Positions 17,219 to 25,769 of a stretch of 64,000 bases of DNA are shown piece after piece (position 1 is the first letter of the stretch; each line of letters begins with the position of its first letter). Position numbers and translations under genes: made by a program. The DNA lies in assembly GCA_946530965.1 (NCBI GenBank), contig CAMNAK010000002.1:186001-250000 (forward strand), in the 5' to 3' direction. The DNA is from an uncultured Candidatus Saccharibacteria bacterium (GTDB lineage Bacteria; Patescibacteriota; Saccharimonadia; Saccharimonadales; Saccharimonadaceae). Below the pieces are notes generated by a model. The model was not told where the DNA came from and did not search any database. It worked only from the letters and a program-made list of their open reading frames with translations.

Positions 17219-20200
17219 ATGGAAGGTGACGACGGCGATAAGCGCTATATGGGCCAGAATGACCCATACCAGGACTTGAAGGTGGCTATGAAGGCCGGTA
17301 TCAAGCCGGATTTTTCTGGCGATTCAAAATCTTCCGATCGAGCAAACAAGATTTCTGGTGGCAAATCCTCAAAAGCGAATGAAACAAAGCAGAGAGCTAT
17401 GGCAAATGCTCTTCAGAACGCTGAAAGTGCTGCTGGGCAAGCTGGAAGCACTAGTGATCTGGATGCTAAGAGCGGCGAAAACGACGTTTCTAGCGGCTTT
17501 ACGAATAATGTCGGTAAGAACGGACAAGTCCCAGGCAAAGACGATTCCAAAGAGGACGGAAAAGGCGATAAAGACGGCAAGAGCGGAAAACAGGGCAGCG
17601 AAAAAGGCTCTGGTCCTGTTGGTCGCTTCATGAAGAAGTACATGCCGATTCTCTCTATTATTCTTACGATATCTGGCGGCGGTAGCTTTATGATGCTATC
17701 TCAGGCAACTTTACCATTTACCGCATTACAGGGTCTAAAAGATTGGTTTAATTCTATAGATATCTCGAATTTCAAGAGGCACTCGAGCATTACCGAGAAC
17801 GCCGTAAAGAACGCTATACGTCCGCCGAGCGAGCTTTCGGATTTCAAGAACCCGGTAAAGGGTAAGAAATATAAAGTTAGTAAGAAGTTCTCAAAACGCC
17901 TTGCTGCTCAGAATATCGAAATTCCTACGAGTGGCGCCAATAAGGGCATGATGGTCTTTACGGACGCGAATGGTAATCAGAAAGCGATTGAAGCAAAGAA
18001 CTTTAAGGCCGAATACGATTCGAACCCGGAGTTCCGAAAAGCATACTCTACCGCCTCACACCCTTTTAAAACAGCCTTTAACAACTTTAAAGATAAAATC
18101 TTCAAAAAGTTTAAATCAGCGTTCGGTGTAAGCGGGAATAAGTGGGGCAAAAACTACAATCCGGAAAGCGATACCGACGGAGAGAAAGCGAAAGGCTCCG
18201 TTCAGGATGGAATGGATCAAGATAATAATAAGGCTAGGACGAGCGAGGTAGCTGAAGGGAAAATACCTGATGGCCAAGGTGGTGAGACTACCGGTCCGGT
18301 GACTGAATCTGATGGCAGTGGTGGCGGAAAAATAAAATCAAAGCAGGGCACCACAGACCTACCGTCAGCTGGGGATGACACTAAGAAGATAAGCGACAAA
18401 CTAGATGCCATCGGAAAGGTTGCTGGTTATGCTATGGCTGGTCTGTCTATGTATTGTGCCTTTTCAGCGATTGCTGGTACGCTCTCTTTGGTTGCTGCTG
18501 CTGAACAACTTTATCGCGTAGTTAATCTCGCGATGGACTATTTTACTGCCTTCGAGCAAGCGATAGCGGGCGAAGGTTCCACTTCGCCAATACATGCCTT
18601 GGGTAAAAGTTTGGTTCAGACCAGTGATATTTCTTACGAAAGAACTACCTCTACTGGCACAATGACTTCTGGTGACCAAAATGCAACTACTTCTACTACT
18701 ACAGTAACAACAACGAGTAGTGCAGTGACCTCTCAGGGCTTTAATACTCTATTCTCTCATGAGCAAACCGATGGTCGCGATGATAGCGTAAGGACATTTA
18801 ATACATTCGATCAAATCAAAGAAGGTACGAAGTCTATGATTGTTGACTTGTCGTCAGGTCTAAATAACTTCCGTCAATGCACCTATACAAGGCTCGCCCA
18901 GGCGGCAGTAGGCTTTGTTTCGGATATTGCCACAATAGCGGCGTGTATCTTTACTGCAGGCGGCGGTTGTGCGGTTAAGTTCTTTAAAGATCTCGCCTTT
19001 GGTGCAGCTAAGGCTACGGCTTTTGCCATCGCCCAAAAGATTGCTACGAGTGTCTTCTCTACTTGGTTTAAAAACTTCTTGAATAATCTCTTGACCAGAG
19101 AGCTTGCCGGTGCACCGTTAGGTGATGCGCTTGTGGCTGGCATGCATGCGGTGATGGCGGGTAACCATCGTGGGGGTGGTGGCGTTCTTGCGGATAAAGC
19201 TGGATATATTGAGACAGCTATTGTCCAATCTGAAGTGCTTGCAGATAAAGCGAAGACGGAGCGGATGACTAAGAGTCCGTTTGACTATACTTCTAGATAT
19301 ACTTTCTTAGGTAGTCTGGTGACGGCCATGATACCGCTGACTCTGCAATCTAAATCCGTGGTTGGAGCCTTTAATAAATTTGGTTCGATTTTGTCTAGCT
19401 CGACAACTAGCTTGTTCCCAGGGGCTAGCGCCGCCAATGCGGGCATAGATGCTGCAAATGCCATGGACTATACTGAGAAAAACTGTCCATACCTCTATGA
19501 TATTGGTGTTGTAGGTGATGCTTATTGCCAACCTTATACGACGACGGATTTTGATACGATTAATATCAATAACGAAAGTATTAGTGACGCTGACGATCCA
19601 GCTGATGCTATTAATTCGCCGTACAATATCATGTCACAGGTTAATTATTACGGCGGTTTTGATCTAGAAGGGCAATCGCTTGATGATGTAGAAAACCCAA
19701 AGATCGACAAAGATAGCGATTTGGCGCAGTATATCATCTACTGCAATCAGAGACAATCGGCCTTTGGCATCGCTGATCAGAACATTGCGTCCGAAATTGA
19801 TGGCACGAGCACTGGTAGTGGAATCGGTGACTTTGCTATAGGTCTTATTCCTGGCGTTGGTGATGGCGTAGATATCGTCGGTGCAACCAAGACTTTGAAT
19901 AAGTTTGGTTATGTCGATGGCTCTGCTTGCGTGATGCATAATGAAGGAACTGGTGATAAGATTCCAGATTACAGCGAACGTCGCGCATATGCCCGTTATA
20001 TTGAAGATCAGCGCTATCTTGAGAGTGCTGGTATGGTCGAGCAATCTGCTGTTGCAGTATTCCTTGATGAATACTATGAAGAACATCCGCTAGATAATTC
20101 TCATGAAGGTATTATTGCTAGGTTGTCTGGCTTGCCAAAAGATACAGTTATTGCAGCTTATGGTGCTGTTGACTTTATGAACTTCCTTGCCGAATACGAT

Positions 20201-20353
20201 CCAACCGACTATTATCCAACTCCAGCAATCCACCCAGAAGAACCAGATTATACGATGGAAGATAACCGCATTATCAAAGATGAAACCTTTGTTGCGATTA
20301 TTCAGACTGGCTATTTCTCGGAGTATCGCCAGCGGAACTTCGCCTCGGCATAA
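17219..20353 (+). CDS. Giant membrane protein of unknown function, 1044 aa
   Basis: A hydrophilic, Gly/Ser/Asp/Lys-rich first ~135 residues are followed by a helix (YMPILSIILTISGGGSFMM), a charged stretch, a second low-complexity region (~320-395), hydrophobic segments near ~400-435, ~560-625 and ~695-715, and an acidic C-terminal half. SMYCAFSAIAGTLSLVAA and AACIFTAGGGCAV look like membrane or hairpin segments. I do not recognise a domain. Proteins of this build accompany type IV secretion genes in related genomes as far as I recall, but none of those genes is in this window, so that link is a guess. It has its own promoter. Confidence 0.6.
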   Translation: MEGDDGDKRYMGQNDPYQDLKVAMKAGIKPDFSGDSKSSDRANKISGGKSSKANETKQRAMANALQNAESAAGQAGSTSDLDAKSGENDVSSGFTNNVGKNGQVPGKDDSKEDGKGDKDGKSGKQGSEKGSGPVGRFMKKYMPILSIILTISGGGSFMMLSQATLPFTALQGLKDWFNSIDISNFKRHSSITENAVKNAIRPPSELSDFKNPVKGKKYKVSKKFSKRLAAQNIEIPTSGANKGMMVFTDANGNQKAIEAKNFKAEYDSNPEFRKAYSTASHPFKTAFNNFKDKIFKKFKSAFGVSGNKWGKNYNPESDTDGEKAKGSVQDGMDQDNNKARTSEVAEGKIPDGQGGETTGPVTESDGSGGGKIKSKQGTTDLPSAGDDTKKISDKLDAIGKVAGYAMAGLSMYCAFSAIAGTLSLVAAAEQLYRVVNLAMDYFTAFEQAIAGEGSTSPIHALGKSLVQTSDISYERTTSTGTMTSGDQNATTSTTTVTTTSSAVTSQGFNTLFSHEQTDGRDDSVRTFNTFDQIKEGTKSMIVDLSSGLNNFRQCTYTRLAQAAVGFVSDIATIAACIFTAGGGCAVKFFKDLAFGAAKATAFAIAQKIATSVFSTWFKNFLNNLLTRELAGAPLGDALVAGMHAVMAGNHRGGGGVLADKAGYIETAIVQSEVLADKAKTERMTKSPFDYTSRYTFLGSLVTAMIPLTLQSKSVVGAFNKFGSILSSSTTSLFPGASAANAGIDAANAMDYTEKNCPYLYDIGVVGDAYCQPYTTTDFDTININNESISDADDPADAINSPYNIMSQVNYYGGFDLEGQSLDDVENPKIDKDSDLAQYIIYCNQRQSAFGIADQNIASEIDGTSTGSGIGDFAIGLIPGVGDGVDIVGATKTLNKFGYVDGSACVMHNEGTGDKIPDYSERRAYARYIEDQRYLESAGMVEQSAVAVFLDEYYEEHPLDNSHEGIIARLSGLPKDTVIAAYGAVDFMNFLAEYDPTDYYPTPAIHPEEPDYTMEDNRIIKDETFVAIIQTGYFSEYRQRNFASA

Positions 20354-20364
20354 TCCGAAAAATA

Positions 20365-20373
20365 TGGTATAAT
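20365..20373 (+). promoter_or_regulatory. Extended -10 (TGGTATAAT) of dusB
   Basis: Ends 9 nt before ATG 20383; leaderless mRNA predicted. It lies 12 bp after the previous stop. Confidence 0.6.
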
Positions 20374-20382
20374 ATACGAATT

Positions 20383-21318
20383 ATGGAGTTCTGGGGAAAG
20401 TTTAAACCTGGTTTTACTATTTTAGCGCCTATGGAAGGCGTAACTGATATTGCCTTTCGTCAGGTGGTCGCAAAAGCTTCCCGCCCAGATATTTTCTATA
20501 CCGAATTTACGAACGTAAATAGCTATGTAAGCGAAAAAGGCAGAGCAAATGCTCTCGAACGTCTTCGTTATGAAGAATCTGAACGCCCGCTAGTGGCGCA
20601 GATTTGGGGCACTCAGCCAGAAATGTTCCTTGAGACTGCTCAGGCTCTCAAGAAACTTGGTTTTGCTGCTGTAGATATCAATATGGGCTGCCCAGATAGG
20701 CATGTTGTTGCTACTGGTGGCGGTTCTGGTCTCATTCGTACGCCTGCTCGTGCTATCGAGATTATTCGCTCTACCAAGATGGCTGGCCTTCCAGTATCTG
20801 TTAAAACTCGCCTTGGCTATACTTATGTTGACGAGTGGCATGATTGGCTCTCGACTCTTTTGAATGAGCATCCAGATGCTTTAACGGTTCACTTCCGCAC
20901 CAAGAAAGAAATGTCCAAGGTTGCTGCGCATTATGAACTAGTTCCAGAAGTTATCAAGCTAAGGAACGAACTATCTCCAGAAACAAAACTTATTATCAAT
21001 GGCGATATTGAACGTCCAGCTGACGGTGCTAAGTTTATTGAAATGGGCGCCGATGGCCTGATGCTCGGTCGTGCAGTTTTTCGTAATCCTTTCTGTTTCG
21101 AAAAAGAGCCTCGCGAGCATACTAGAGAAGAACTAATCGAGCTAATGCGCTATCACCTAGATTTGTATGAGAAATATAATCTTGCTCCATACGAGCCACT
21201 CAAACATTTCTACAAGATTTATATCAACAACTTCCCAGGCGCTTCCGAAATACGCGAGAAGCTCATGAATACGAAGACTATCGCCGAGGCTCGCGAAATT
21301 ATCGATTCACTAGAGTGA
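20383..21318 (+). CDS. dusB: tRNA-dihydrouridine synthase
   Basis: A 311-residue FMN enzyme reducing uridine to dihydrouridine in tRNA D-loops. APMEGVTDIAFRQ at the N-terminus matches the FMN-binding start, INMGCPDRHV carries the catalytic Cys, VKTRLGY the conserved Lys, and NGDIERP/GADGLMLGRAVFRNPF the C-terminal phosphate-binding end of the barrel. Length is normal for the family. DusB is the commonest bacterial form; the exact paralogue cannot be fixed by eye. The promoter of the next gene overlaps its stop codon. Confidence 0.9.
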   Translation: MEFWGKFKPGFTILAPMEGVTDIAFRQVVAKASRPDIFYTEFTNVNSYVSEKGRANALERLRYEESERPLVAQIWGTQPEMFLETAQALKKLGFAAVDINMGCPDRHVVATGGGSGLIRTPARAIEIIRSTKMAGLPVSVKTRLGYTYVDEWHDWLSTLLNEHPDALTVHFRTKKEMSKVAAHYELVPEVIKLRNELSPETKLIINGDIERPADGAKFIEMGADGLMLGRAVFRNPFCFEKEPREHTREELIELMRYHLDLYEKYNLAPYEPLKHFYKIYINNFPGASEIREKLMNTKTIAEAREIIDSLE

Positions 21319-21324
21319 TACAAT
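21316..21324 (+). promoter_or_regulatory. Extended -10 (TGATACAAT) of the glutaredoxin gene
   Basis: Its TG coincides with the dusB stop codon TGA (21316-21318) and it ends 9 nt before ATG 21334. Confidence 0.55.
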
Positions 21325-21333
21325 AAAGGTAAT

Positions 21334-21579
21334 ATGACAAAGCTTATTGTTTGTACGACTCCAAGTTGCGTATTCTGTCATGCGTTGATGGATTGGCTAG
21401 AGAAAAAAGACATCGATTTTGAAGAATATGACATGAGTGACGAAAAACTTCGTGCAAAAATCGAGAAAAAACTTGGCCGTACGGTTTCTTCTGTGCCGCT
21501 TACTTTAATTGGCGACGAAGCGATCGAGGGCTTTAACCGCCCAGCGATCAAGCGCGCTTTGAAAGGGCTTACAAAATGA
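21334..21579 (+). CDS. Glutaredoxin-like thiol-disulfide oxidoreductase
   Basis: An 81-residue thioredoxin-fold protein with the dithiol motif C-V-F-C (TPSCVFCHALMDWLE) and the cis-Pro loop SSVPLTLIG, plus GFNRPAIKRAL at the end, as in glutaredoxin/NrdH-type proteins. It probably reduces protein disulfides or ribonucleotide reductase in the cytoplasm. Its last codons overlap the start of the hydrolase gene (ATGA at 21576-21579), so the two are coupled. Confidence 0.85.
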   Translation: MTKLIVCTTPSCVFCHALMDWLEKKDIDFEEYDMSDEKLRAKIEKKLGRTVSSVPLTLIGDEAIEGFNRPAIKRALKGLTK

Positions 21580-22346
21580 AAAAGCCAGCAATTATCTTAA
21601 TTCACGGTCTTCGTGGCGATCATCATGGCTTGCTTGAGTTAGCCGAATGTCTTCAAGATGCTGGCTACGAAACTTATGTTCCAGATTTGCCAGGCTATGG
21701 CATCGAACAGGCTTTAAGAGATCAAAGTCTCAAGGGCTATGCGAACTGGCTTCATGAATACGTAGAGAAACAGAAATTCGAAACGAAGCCTATCATCCTT
21801 GGCCATTCCATGGGTTCAATTATTGTTTCTCATTATCTTGAAGCTTACCCCGAAGATTGCTCAAAAACGGCAGTTTTCTTGGCACCAATTATTCGCACGG
21901 AGAAGGGGCAAAAACGAAGCAATCGTCTAGCTAAGATGTTCCTTCGTAGTCTAAAGCTTCTTTCTGGCCATTCTAGATATCGCCTCATGAAGAGTCGCTT
22001 TGTGTCGTTTTGGATCTCGCATATTTTGACTTACGACCGCACAAGGCAAAAATATATCGACGAGCAGCACTATATGTACTCTGGTGAGTTTACTTCAACT
22101 CGTTCACTAATGAATGATGTTCAGCTTTCGATGTCCGAGCAGACAATCTGCCCAAAGAATCGCAAAGTTTTGTATTGCATGGGCGATCATGACCGCCTAA
22201 CGAAGGTTAAAAACGTCAAAAAGAATATTGCTAACTGTCCAAACGCTACCCTTAAGGTTATCAAGAAAACTGGTCACCTACTAAATTACGAATTCCCACA
22301 AAAAACTGCGCAAGTTATTACGCAGTTCTTGGATAAAAAGTCTTAA
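21576..22346 (+). CDS. Alpha/beta hydrolase
   Basis: A 256-residue alpha/beta-hydrolase fold enzyme: IHGLRGDHHG oxyanion segment, nucleophile elbow GHSMGS, acid in GDHDRLT, and catalytic His in KTGHLLNYEF. It resembles esterase/lysophospholipase or RBBP9/YdeN-type proteins; the substrate is unknown. It is translationally coupled to the glutaredoxin gene and overlaps the convergent GT4 gene by 4 bp at the 3' end. Confidence 0.8.
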   Translation: MKKPAIILIHGLRGDHHGLLELAECLQDAGYETYVPDLPGYGIEQALRDQSLKGYANWLHEYVEKQKFETKPIILGHSMGSIIVSHYLEAYPEDCSKTAVFLAPIIRTEKGQKRSNRLAKMFLRSLKLLSGHSRYRLMKSRFVSFWISHILTYDRTRQKYIDEQHYMYSGEFTSTRSLMNDVQLSMSEQTICPKNRKVLYCMGDHDRLTKVKNVKKNIANCPNATLKVIKKTGHLLNYEFPQKTAQVITQFLDKKS

Positions 22347-23605
22347 ATCTTTCTATTGTCTAATACTTCTTGGTAGATTTCCTCGAAGCGCTGCAAAGTG
22401 TAGCTAATATCGTGCTTTTTGATGTGCTCGAGCGCGTTCTTGGACAGCTTGTCTCTTAGAGCTTCATTTCCTAAGACCTTCAAGATATTGCGAGCGACGG
22501 CATCGACATCGTCGGCATTGCAGAGATAGCCTGTCTTTCCGTTCTTGACGAGTTCTGGGATTGCGCCTGCGCGAACCGCTACGGCAGGAACGCCACTAGC
22601 GAGGGCTTCCATCAGAACAATACTCTGAGTTTCGGTCTTTGATGTAATGGCGAACACGGTTCCTGTGCGGTAAATCTGTGGCAAATCTTCGCCAATCACG
22701 CGACCAAGGAAGTGAACGTGGTTTTTGGTCCCTTCTTTTTCGGCAAGAAGTTCGAGGTCATTTCTGGAAGCGCCATCGCCAACCATTACGAGTTCTGCAT
22801 TTGGATTCTTCTTGTGAACTTTTGTGAAAGCTTTAACAAGAACGTCTAGGCTCTTTTCTGGGTCGATACGGCCAACGTAAAGAACGATTGGTTTATTCTT
22901 TGGGATATCGAAGCGTTCATAAATATCATTCTTGGCTCTGCCGGTCCTAAAACGAGACAAATCAATGCCGTTACTGAGAGCTTCTACTGGCACCTTGAAG
23001 TGCTTTTTCTTGCGTGGAATCAAATCCGAAACGGCCTGCTCGGTAGGCATCGTGCCGTACTCGCTACGCTTCAAGAAGCTTACAAAATACTTGTTCATGA
23101 CAGAATCGATTGGCTTCTTTGCGAAATGCGGCAGATGAAGCTGCTGTGTGAAGTTGTCTGGGTAGGCGTGATCGGTGGAAACTAGTGGGATATCGTGCTT
23201 CTTTGCATAGCGGAAGACGGATAGCGCAACTGGGCCAGGTGTCTGGTCGTGAATAATGTCTGGCTGGAAGCTATCAAGGAAGTTGCGGATTTCTGCCCCA
23301 GGTGTAAAGCTGACACGAAGGCCGTTTTTGTAGAAAATCTGAGGCATTTTGACACCCAAGAATTCCTTGGCTTCTGGAATATTATTAATCTGGTCTGGAT
23401 AGAAAATAAGCTTTCTGGAGCTAAGGCGTACGACACGAAAACCATATTCTTCGTCGCGTTCAATTTCGTAGTCCCCAGTAATGCTTGGTGCTAGCACGAC
23501 AACGTCGTGTCCGCGTTTTTGCAGACCGCCGGCAAGATTCCTAGAAAATTGCGCGACCCCGTTAATCATCGGATAGTATAGGTCTGTAGAGATAACAACT
23601 TTCAT
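22343..23605 (-). CDS. GT4 glycosyltransferase (lipid-glycosylating type)
   Basis: A 420-residue GT-B enzyme. ISTDLYYPMINGVAQFSRNL is the opening found in diacylglycerol glucosyltransferases and PimB-like mannosyltransferases (usually P-x-x-NGV), LYVGRIDPEKSLDVLVKAF opens the donor domain, and TSKTETQSIVLMEALASGVP holds the E-x7-E donor motif. It probably makes a glycolipid of the membrane rather than the polysaccharide repeat, judged by similarity and by its position outside the main locus. A TGGTAAAAT box ends 7 nt before the start. Confidence 0.8.
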   Translation of the reverse strand: MKVVISTDLYYPMINGVAQFSRNLAGGLQKRGHDVVVLAPSITGDYEIERDEEYGFRVVRLSSRKLIFYPDQINNIPEAKEFLGVKMPQIFYKNGLRVSFTPGAEIRNFLDSFQPDIIHDQTPGPVALSVFRYAKKHDIPLVSTDHAYPDNFTQQLHLPHFAKKPIDSVMNKYFVSFLKRSEYGTMPTEQAVSDLIPRKKKHFKVPVEALSNGIDLSRFRTGRAKNDIYERFDIPKNKPIVLYVGRIDPEKSLDVLVKAFTKVHKKNPNAELVMVGDGASRNDLELLAEKEGTKNHVHFLGRVIGEDLPQIYRTGTVFAITSKTETQSIVLMEALASGVPAVAVRAGAIPELVKNGKTGYLCNADDVDAVARNILKVLGNEALRDKLSKNALEHIKKHDISYTLQRFEEIYQEVLDNRKI

Positions 23606-23612
23606 TAAGTTA

Positions 23613-23621
23613 ATTTTACCA
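23613..23621 (-). promoter_or_regulatory. Extended -10 (TGGTAAAAT) of the GT4 gene at 23605
   Basis: Ends 7 nt before ATG 23605; leaderless mRNA predicted; divergent from the promoter at 23643. Confidence 0.6.
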
Positions 23622-23642
23622 CAGTCGCTTTACCCTTAAGCG

Positions 23643-23651
23643 TGCTAAACT
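23643..23651 (+). promoter_or_regulatory. Extended -10-like (TGCTAAACT) of the GT32 gene
   Basis: Ends 9 nt before ATG 23661; deviates from consensus at one position. Confidence 0.45.
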
Positions 23652-23660
23652 TTAGATAGA

Positions 23661-24452
23661 ATGTCGATTCCTAAAAAGATTCACTATGTCTGGCTTGGCG
23701 ACGCGCCTTTGCCAGAGAGTGACCAGAAGTATATTGAGGGCTGGCAAAAGATGAACCCTGGTTTTGCGATTCATCATTGGTCCGAGAAAAATGTAGATAT
23801 TACCAAATATCCTCTTGTCCAAAAAGCCTTGGACGAGAAACGTTGGGCGCTCGCTGCAGATGTAATTCGTATGATTGTTATGTATGACGAGGGTGGCATC
23901 TATCTTGATACGGATATCGAGCTATTGAAACCACTAGATACCGAGATTGCTTTGCCAGGCGGAGCAAAGAAGCTGACAGATTTTAACGCCTTCGCTTGTT
24001 GGGAATCGGATTTTTGGTTCACGACGGCTGCTTTTGGCGCCAAGGCACATTCGCCTTGGATCGAGAAGATTTTGAAGCGTTACGAGCTTGCAGACATAAA
24101 ACAAAAGATTAGCACGGATACTTTTCTAAAAACCGTTCATAGTCCATCGGTCTATGCAAAAGATATTTTTGGTTTGGAGCTTGATGGCCAAACCAGGAAT
24201 TATAACGACGATTTGCTAACTTTGGCTTCAGATTATTTTTGCCCTAAGCACTACATGACGGGCGAACTTCGTGTTACGGACAATACGATTGCGGTTCATC
24301 ACTATGCTTCGACCTGGCATACAAAGGTAGAGAAGCTTAAAAACGAGCTCGCGAAAGAGAGTTACAAAACGCTTGGTGCAGAGAAGTATAAATTCTTTGA
24401 GAAGCGCTACAATGCAAGACTAGAGAAAGAGATTCGCAAGGAACTCCCTTAA
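23661..24452 (+). CDS. GT32-type DXD sugar transferase
   Basis: A 263-residue GT-A enzyme. IPKKIHYVWLGDAPLP and the metal-binding YLDTDIE (DxD) within GGIYLDTDIELLKPLD are characteristic of the Gly_transf_sug/GT32 family (OCH1-like and capsular transferases). RWALAADVIRMIVMYDEGG is the conserved helix before the DxD. HHYASTWH near the C-terminus is also typical. Probably another glycan or glycolipid transferase. No partner gene is coupled to it. Confidence 0.85.
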   Translation: MSIPKKIHYVWLGDAPLPESDQKYIEGWQKMNPGFAIHHWSEKNVDITKYPLVQKALDEKRWALAADVIRMIVMYDEGGIYLDTDIELLKPLDTEIALPGGAKKLTDFNAFACWESDFWFTTAAFGAKAHSPWIEKILKRYELADIKQKISTDTFLKTVHSPSVYAKDIFGLELDGQTRNYNDDLLTLASDYFCPKHYMTGELRVTDNTIAVHHYASTWHTKVEKLKNELAKESYKTLGAEKYKFFEKRYNARLEKEIRKELP

Positions 24453-24453
24453 A

Positions 24454-24482
24454 TTGACTAAATAGCCATTTTGTGGTATAAT
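24454..24482 (+). promoter_or_regulatory. Consensus promoter TTGACT-17-TATAAT
   Basis: -35 TTGACT at 24454-24459, 17-bp spacer, TG-extended -10 TATAAT at 24477-24482. The transcript has a ~55-nt leader with AAGGAGGT at 24529-24536, unlike the leaderless neighbours. Confidence 0.75.
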
Positions 24483-24543
24483 ATATTATATTTTTGGCAC
24501 CTTCACAAAATATCGTTTTGGTCACTACAAGGAGGTAGATAAT

Positions 24544-25164
24544 ATGACCATCATCAGAACTCTTTCATCTCATCCGTATCTGCTGCTCGCATTGTATTGG
24601 CTTTTCTGGCCAGGTACGATGTTTGCAGTGGCAGCCGTCTTTGAATCCAGAAAGGTTCACCTTGGCAAAGGCCAGAGTCGCATGTTTATGCCTGGCGATT
24701 TTATGCTGGGTATTGCGGTTGTGGCTTTTATTCGTCTCCATGCGGATAATCCGGTCCACTTCGAGCATATCGATGTGTATGACGGCGCCTACTGGCTACT
24801 TACGGGAATCGTCTTTGCTGTTCTGGCATTTGTGATTCATCAGATTGATATCTCAAGATATCCTGTTGGTTCCAAGTATAGTCCGACAAAGATTGCGCAC
24901 GATGTTTGCGGCTACTTCATTAGCTTCTGGCTGATTGCTGGACTTGGGTTGCCGCAGATCGTCTTCACGATTCAGCATCCGGAAACCTTCAAACCTAATC
25001 TGAATCTCTGGGAAGTATTCTTCTTTGCTGCTGGAATCTTTATCCTGATGACGATCTATGATCTGACTCATCCGGCTACGCAGGCAGATTTGCTTCTCAT
25101 GCACCCCGATAAGTTTGAGCCTATCTGGAAGACAAGAAAAAACCGCGAGAGAAACGATATTTAA
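24544..25164 (+). CDS. Integral membrane protein of unknown function
   Basis: 206 residues with about five hydrophobic segments (starting ~13-30, ~50-66, ~80-100, ~122-145, ~160-178) and a short charged C-terminus. I do not recognise a family. It has a strong -35/-10 promoter, a Shine-Dalgarno (AAGGAGGT, 7 nt before ATG) and its own terminator, so it is a monocistronic unit. It uses CTG and GCG codons more than the neighbouring genes do, possibly reflecting a different origin or expression level. Confidence 0.6.
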   Translation: MTIIRTLSSHPYLLLALYWLFWPGTMFAVAAVFESRKVHLGKGQSRMFMPGDFMLGIAVVAFIRLHADNPVHFEHIDVYDGAYWLLTGIVFAVLAFVIHQIDISRYPVGSKYSPTKIAHDVCGYFISFWLIAGLGLPQIVFTIQHPETFKPNLNLWEVFFFAAGIFILMTIYDLTHPATQADLLLMHPDKFEPIWKTRKNRERNDI

Positions 25165-25172
25165 TCTCATTT

Positions 25173-25202
25173 ATCCCCGCGCCTTAGGCCGGGGATTTTT
25201 CC
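25173..25202 (+). terminator. Intrinsic terminator
   Basis: ATCCCCG/CGGGGAT stem followed by a T-run, 9 bp after the stop of the membrane protein gene. Confidence 0.8.
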
Positions 25203-25212
25203 CTCTTAAATG

Positions 25213-25221
25213 TGCTAAAAT
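25213..25221 (+). promoter_or_regulatory. Extended -10 (TGCTAAAAT) of smpB
   Basis: Ends 7 nt before ATG 25229 and so fixes the smpB start there; the upstream in-frame start at 25115 would overlap the previous gene and the terminator. Confidence 0.65.
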
Positions 25222-25228
25222 ATACCTT

Positions 25229-25648
25229 ATGAAAAAGGTTAAGAAACCGGCTACGACCGTCGTAAACCGACGCGCCCATTTTGACTACCAACTCGGCGAG
25301 AAGCTCGAGGTGGGTATGGTTTTGACTGGCCCGCAGGTTCGCTTAGTTCGCGATCGTCATGCTCAGCTTAAGGGCACTTATGTTACGATTCGTAACCACG
25401 AGCTTTGGCTTCTTAATCTTACGCTTGGCTCGGATACTGTCGAGAGGATAAAGCTTCTTGCTACAAAGAAGCAGATTGCTAGCCTTGAGCGCGGAAAGAA
25501 AGAAGGTTCGACTATTGTTCCTGTCGAGCTTTATCCGTTCAAGCGCCACATTAAGCTAGCTATTGCTATTGGTAAGGGTAAAAAGGCTTTTGATAAGCGT
25601 CAGACCATCAAGGGTCGCGACCTCGACCGCGAAGGCAAACGCTTCTAA
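25229..25648 (+). CDS. smpB: SsrA-binding protein SmpB
   Basis: A 139-residue RNA-binding protein that delivers tmRNA to stalled ribosomes (trans-translation). NRRAHFDYQLGEKLEVGMVL, TGPQVRLVRD and KGTYVTIRNHELWLLNL match the SmpB beta-barrel; PVELYPFKRHIKLAIAIGKG and the basic tail KKAFDKRQTIKGRD (the part that enters the mRNA channel) are present. It is slightly shorter than the usual ~150-160 residues, with the loop normally holding HEPERTRKLL reduced. No tmRNA gene was seen nearby. Confidence 0.9.
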   Translation: MKKVKKPATTVVNRRAHFDYQLGEKLEVGMVLTGPQVRLVRDRHAQLKGTYVTIRNHELWLLNLTLGSDTVERIKLLATKKQIASLERGKKEGSTIVPVELYPFKRHIKLAIAIGKGKKAFDKRQTIKGRDLDREGKRF

Positions 25649-25658
25649 AGCTTAGTTT

Positions 25659-25760
25659 TTATAACATATTTTTCTTGATGCGGGAATAATACCCTATGTT
25701 TTTAGACTGTTCCTTGTCTAAAAACATAGGTGTATTACCCCTAAGAAAAATATGTTATAA
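25659..25760. repeat. 102-bp imperfect palindrome overlapping the aspS promoter
   Basis: Outer arms of 18 bp are perfect inverted repeats (TTATAACATATTTTTCTT at 25659-25676 and its complement at 25743-25760); inner arms around ATACCCTATGTTTTTAGAC and GTCTAAAAACATAGG pair nearly perfectly with an 8-nt loop. The right arm supplies most of the TGTTATAAT -10 box of aspS, and the left arm carries the same box facing the other way. It fills the whole smpB-aspS gap. It could be a cruciform, an attenuator hairpin on read-through RNA or a MITE-like insertion. Confidence 0.85.
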
Positions 25761-25761
25761 T
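25753..25761 (+). promoter_or_regulatory. Extended -10 (TGTTATAAT) of aspS
   Basis: Ends 8 nt before ATG 25770. The ATG at 25764 is only 2 nt from the box and would lie upstream of the transcription start, so 25770 is preferred. Confidence 0.6.
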
Positions 25762-25769
25762 ATATGATT

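Noticed and set aside
25115..25228. Upstream extension of smpB to 25115
   Set aside because: It overlaps the previous gene, its terminator and the smpB -10 box, and adds 38 residues foreign to SmpB.
25649..25769. Possible tmRNA gene next to smpB
   Set aside because: The gap contains only the long palindrome; there is no tRNA-like acceptor/T-arm and no tag-peptide frame.
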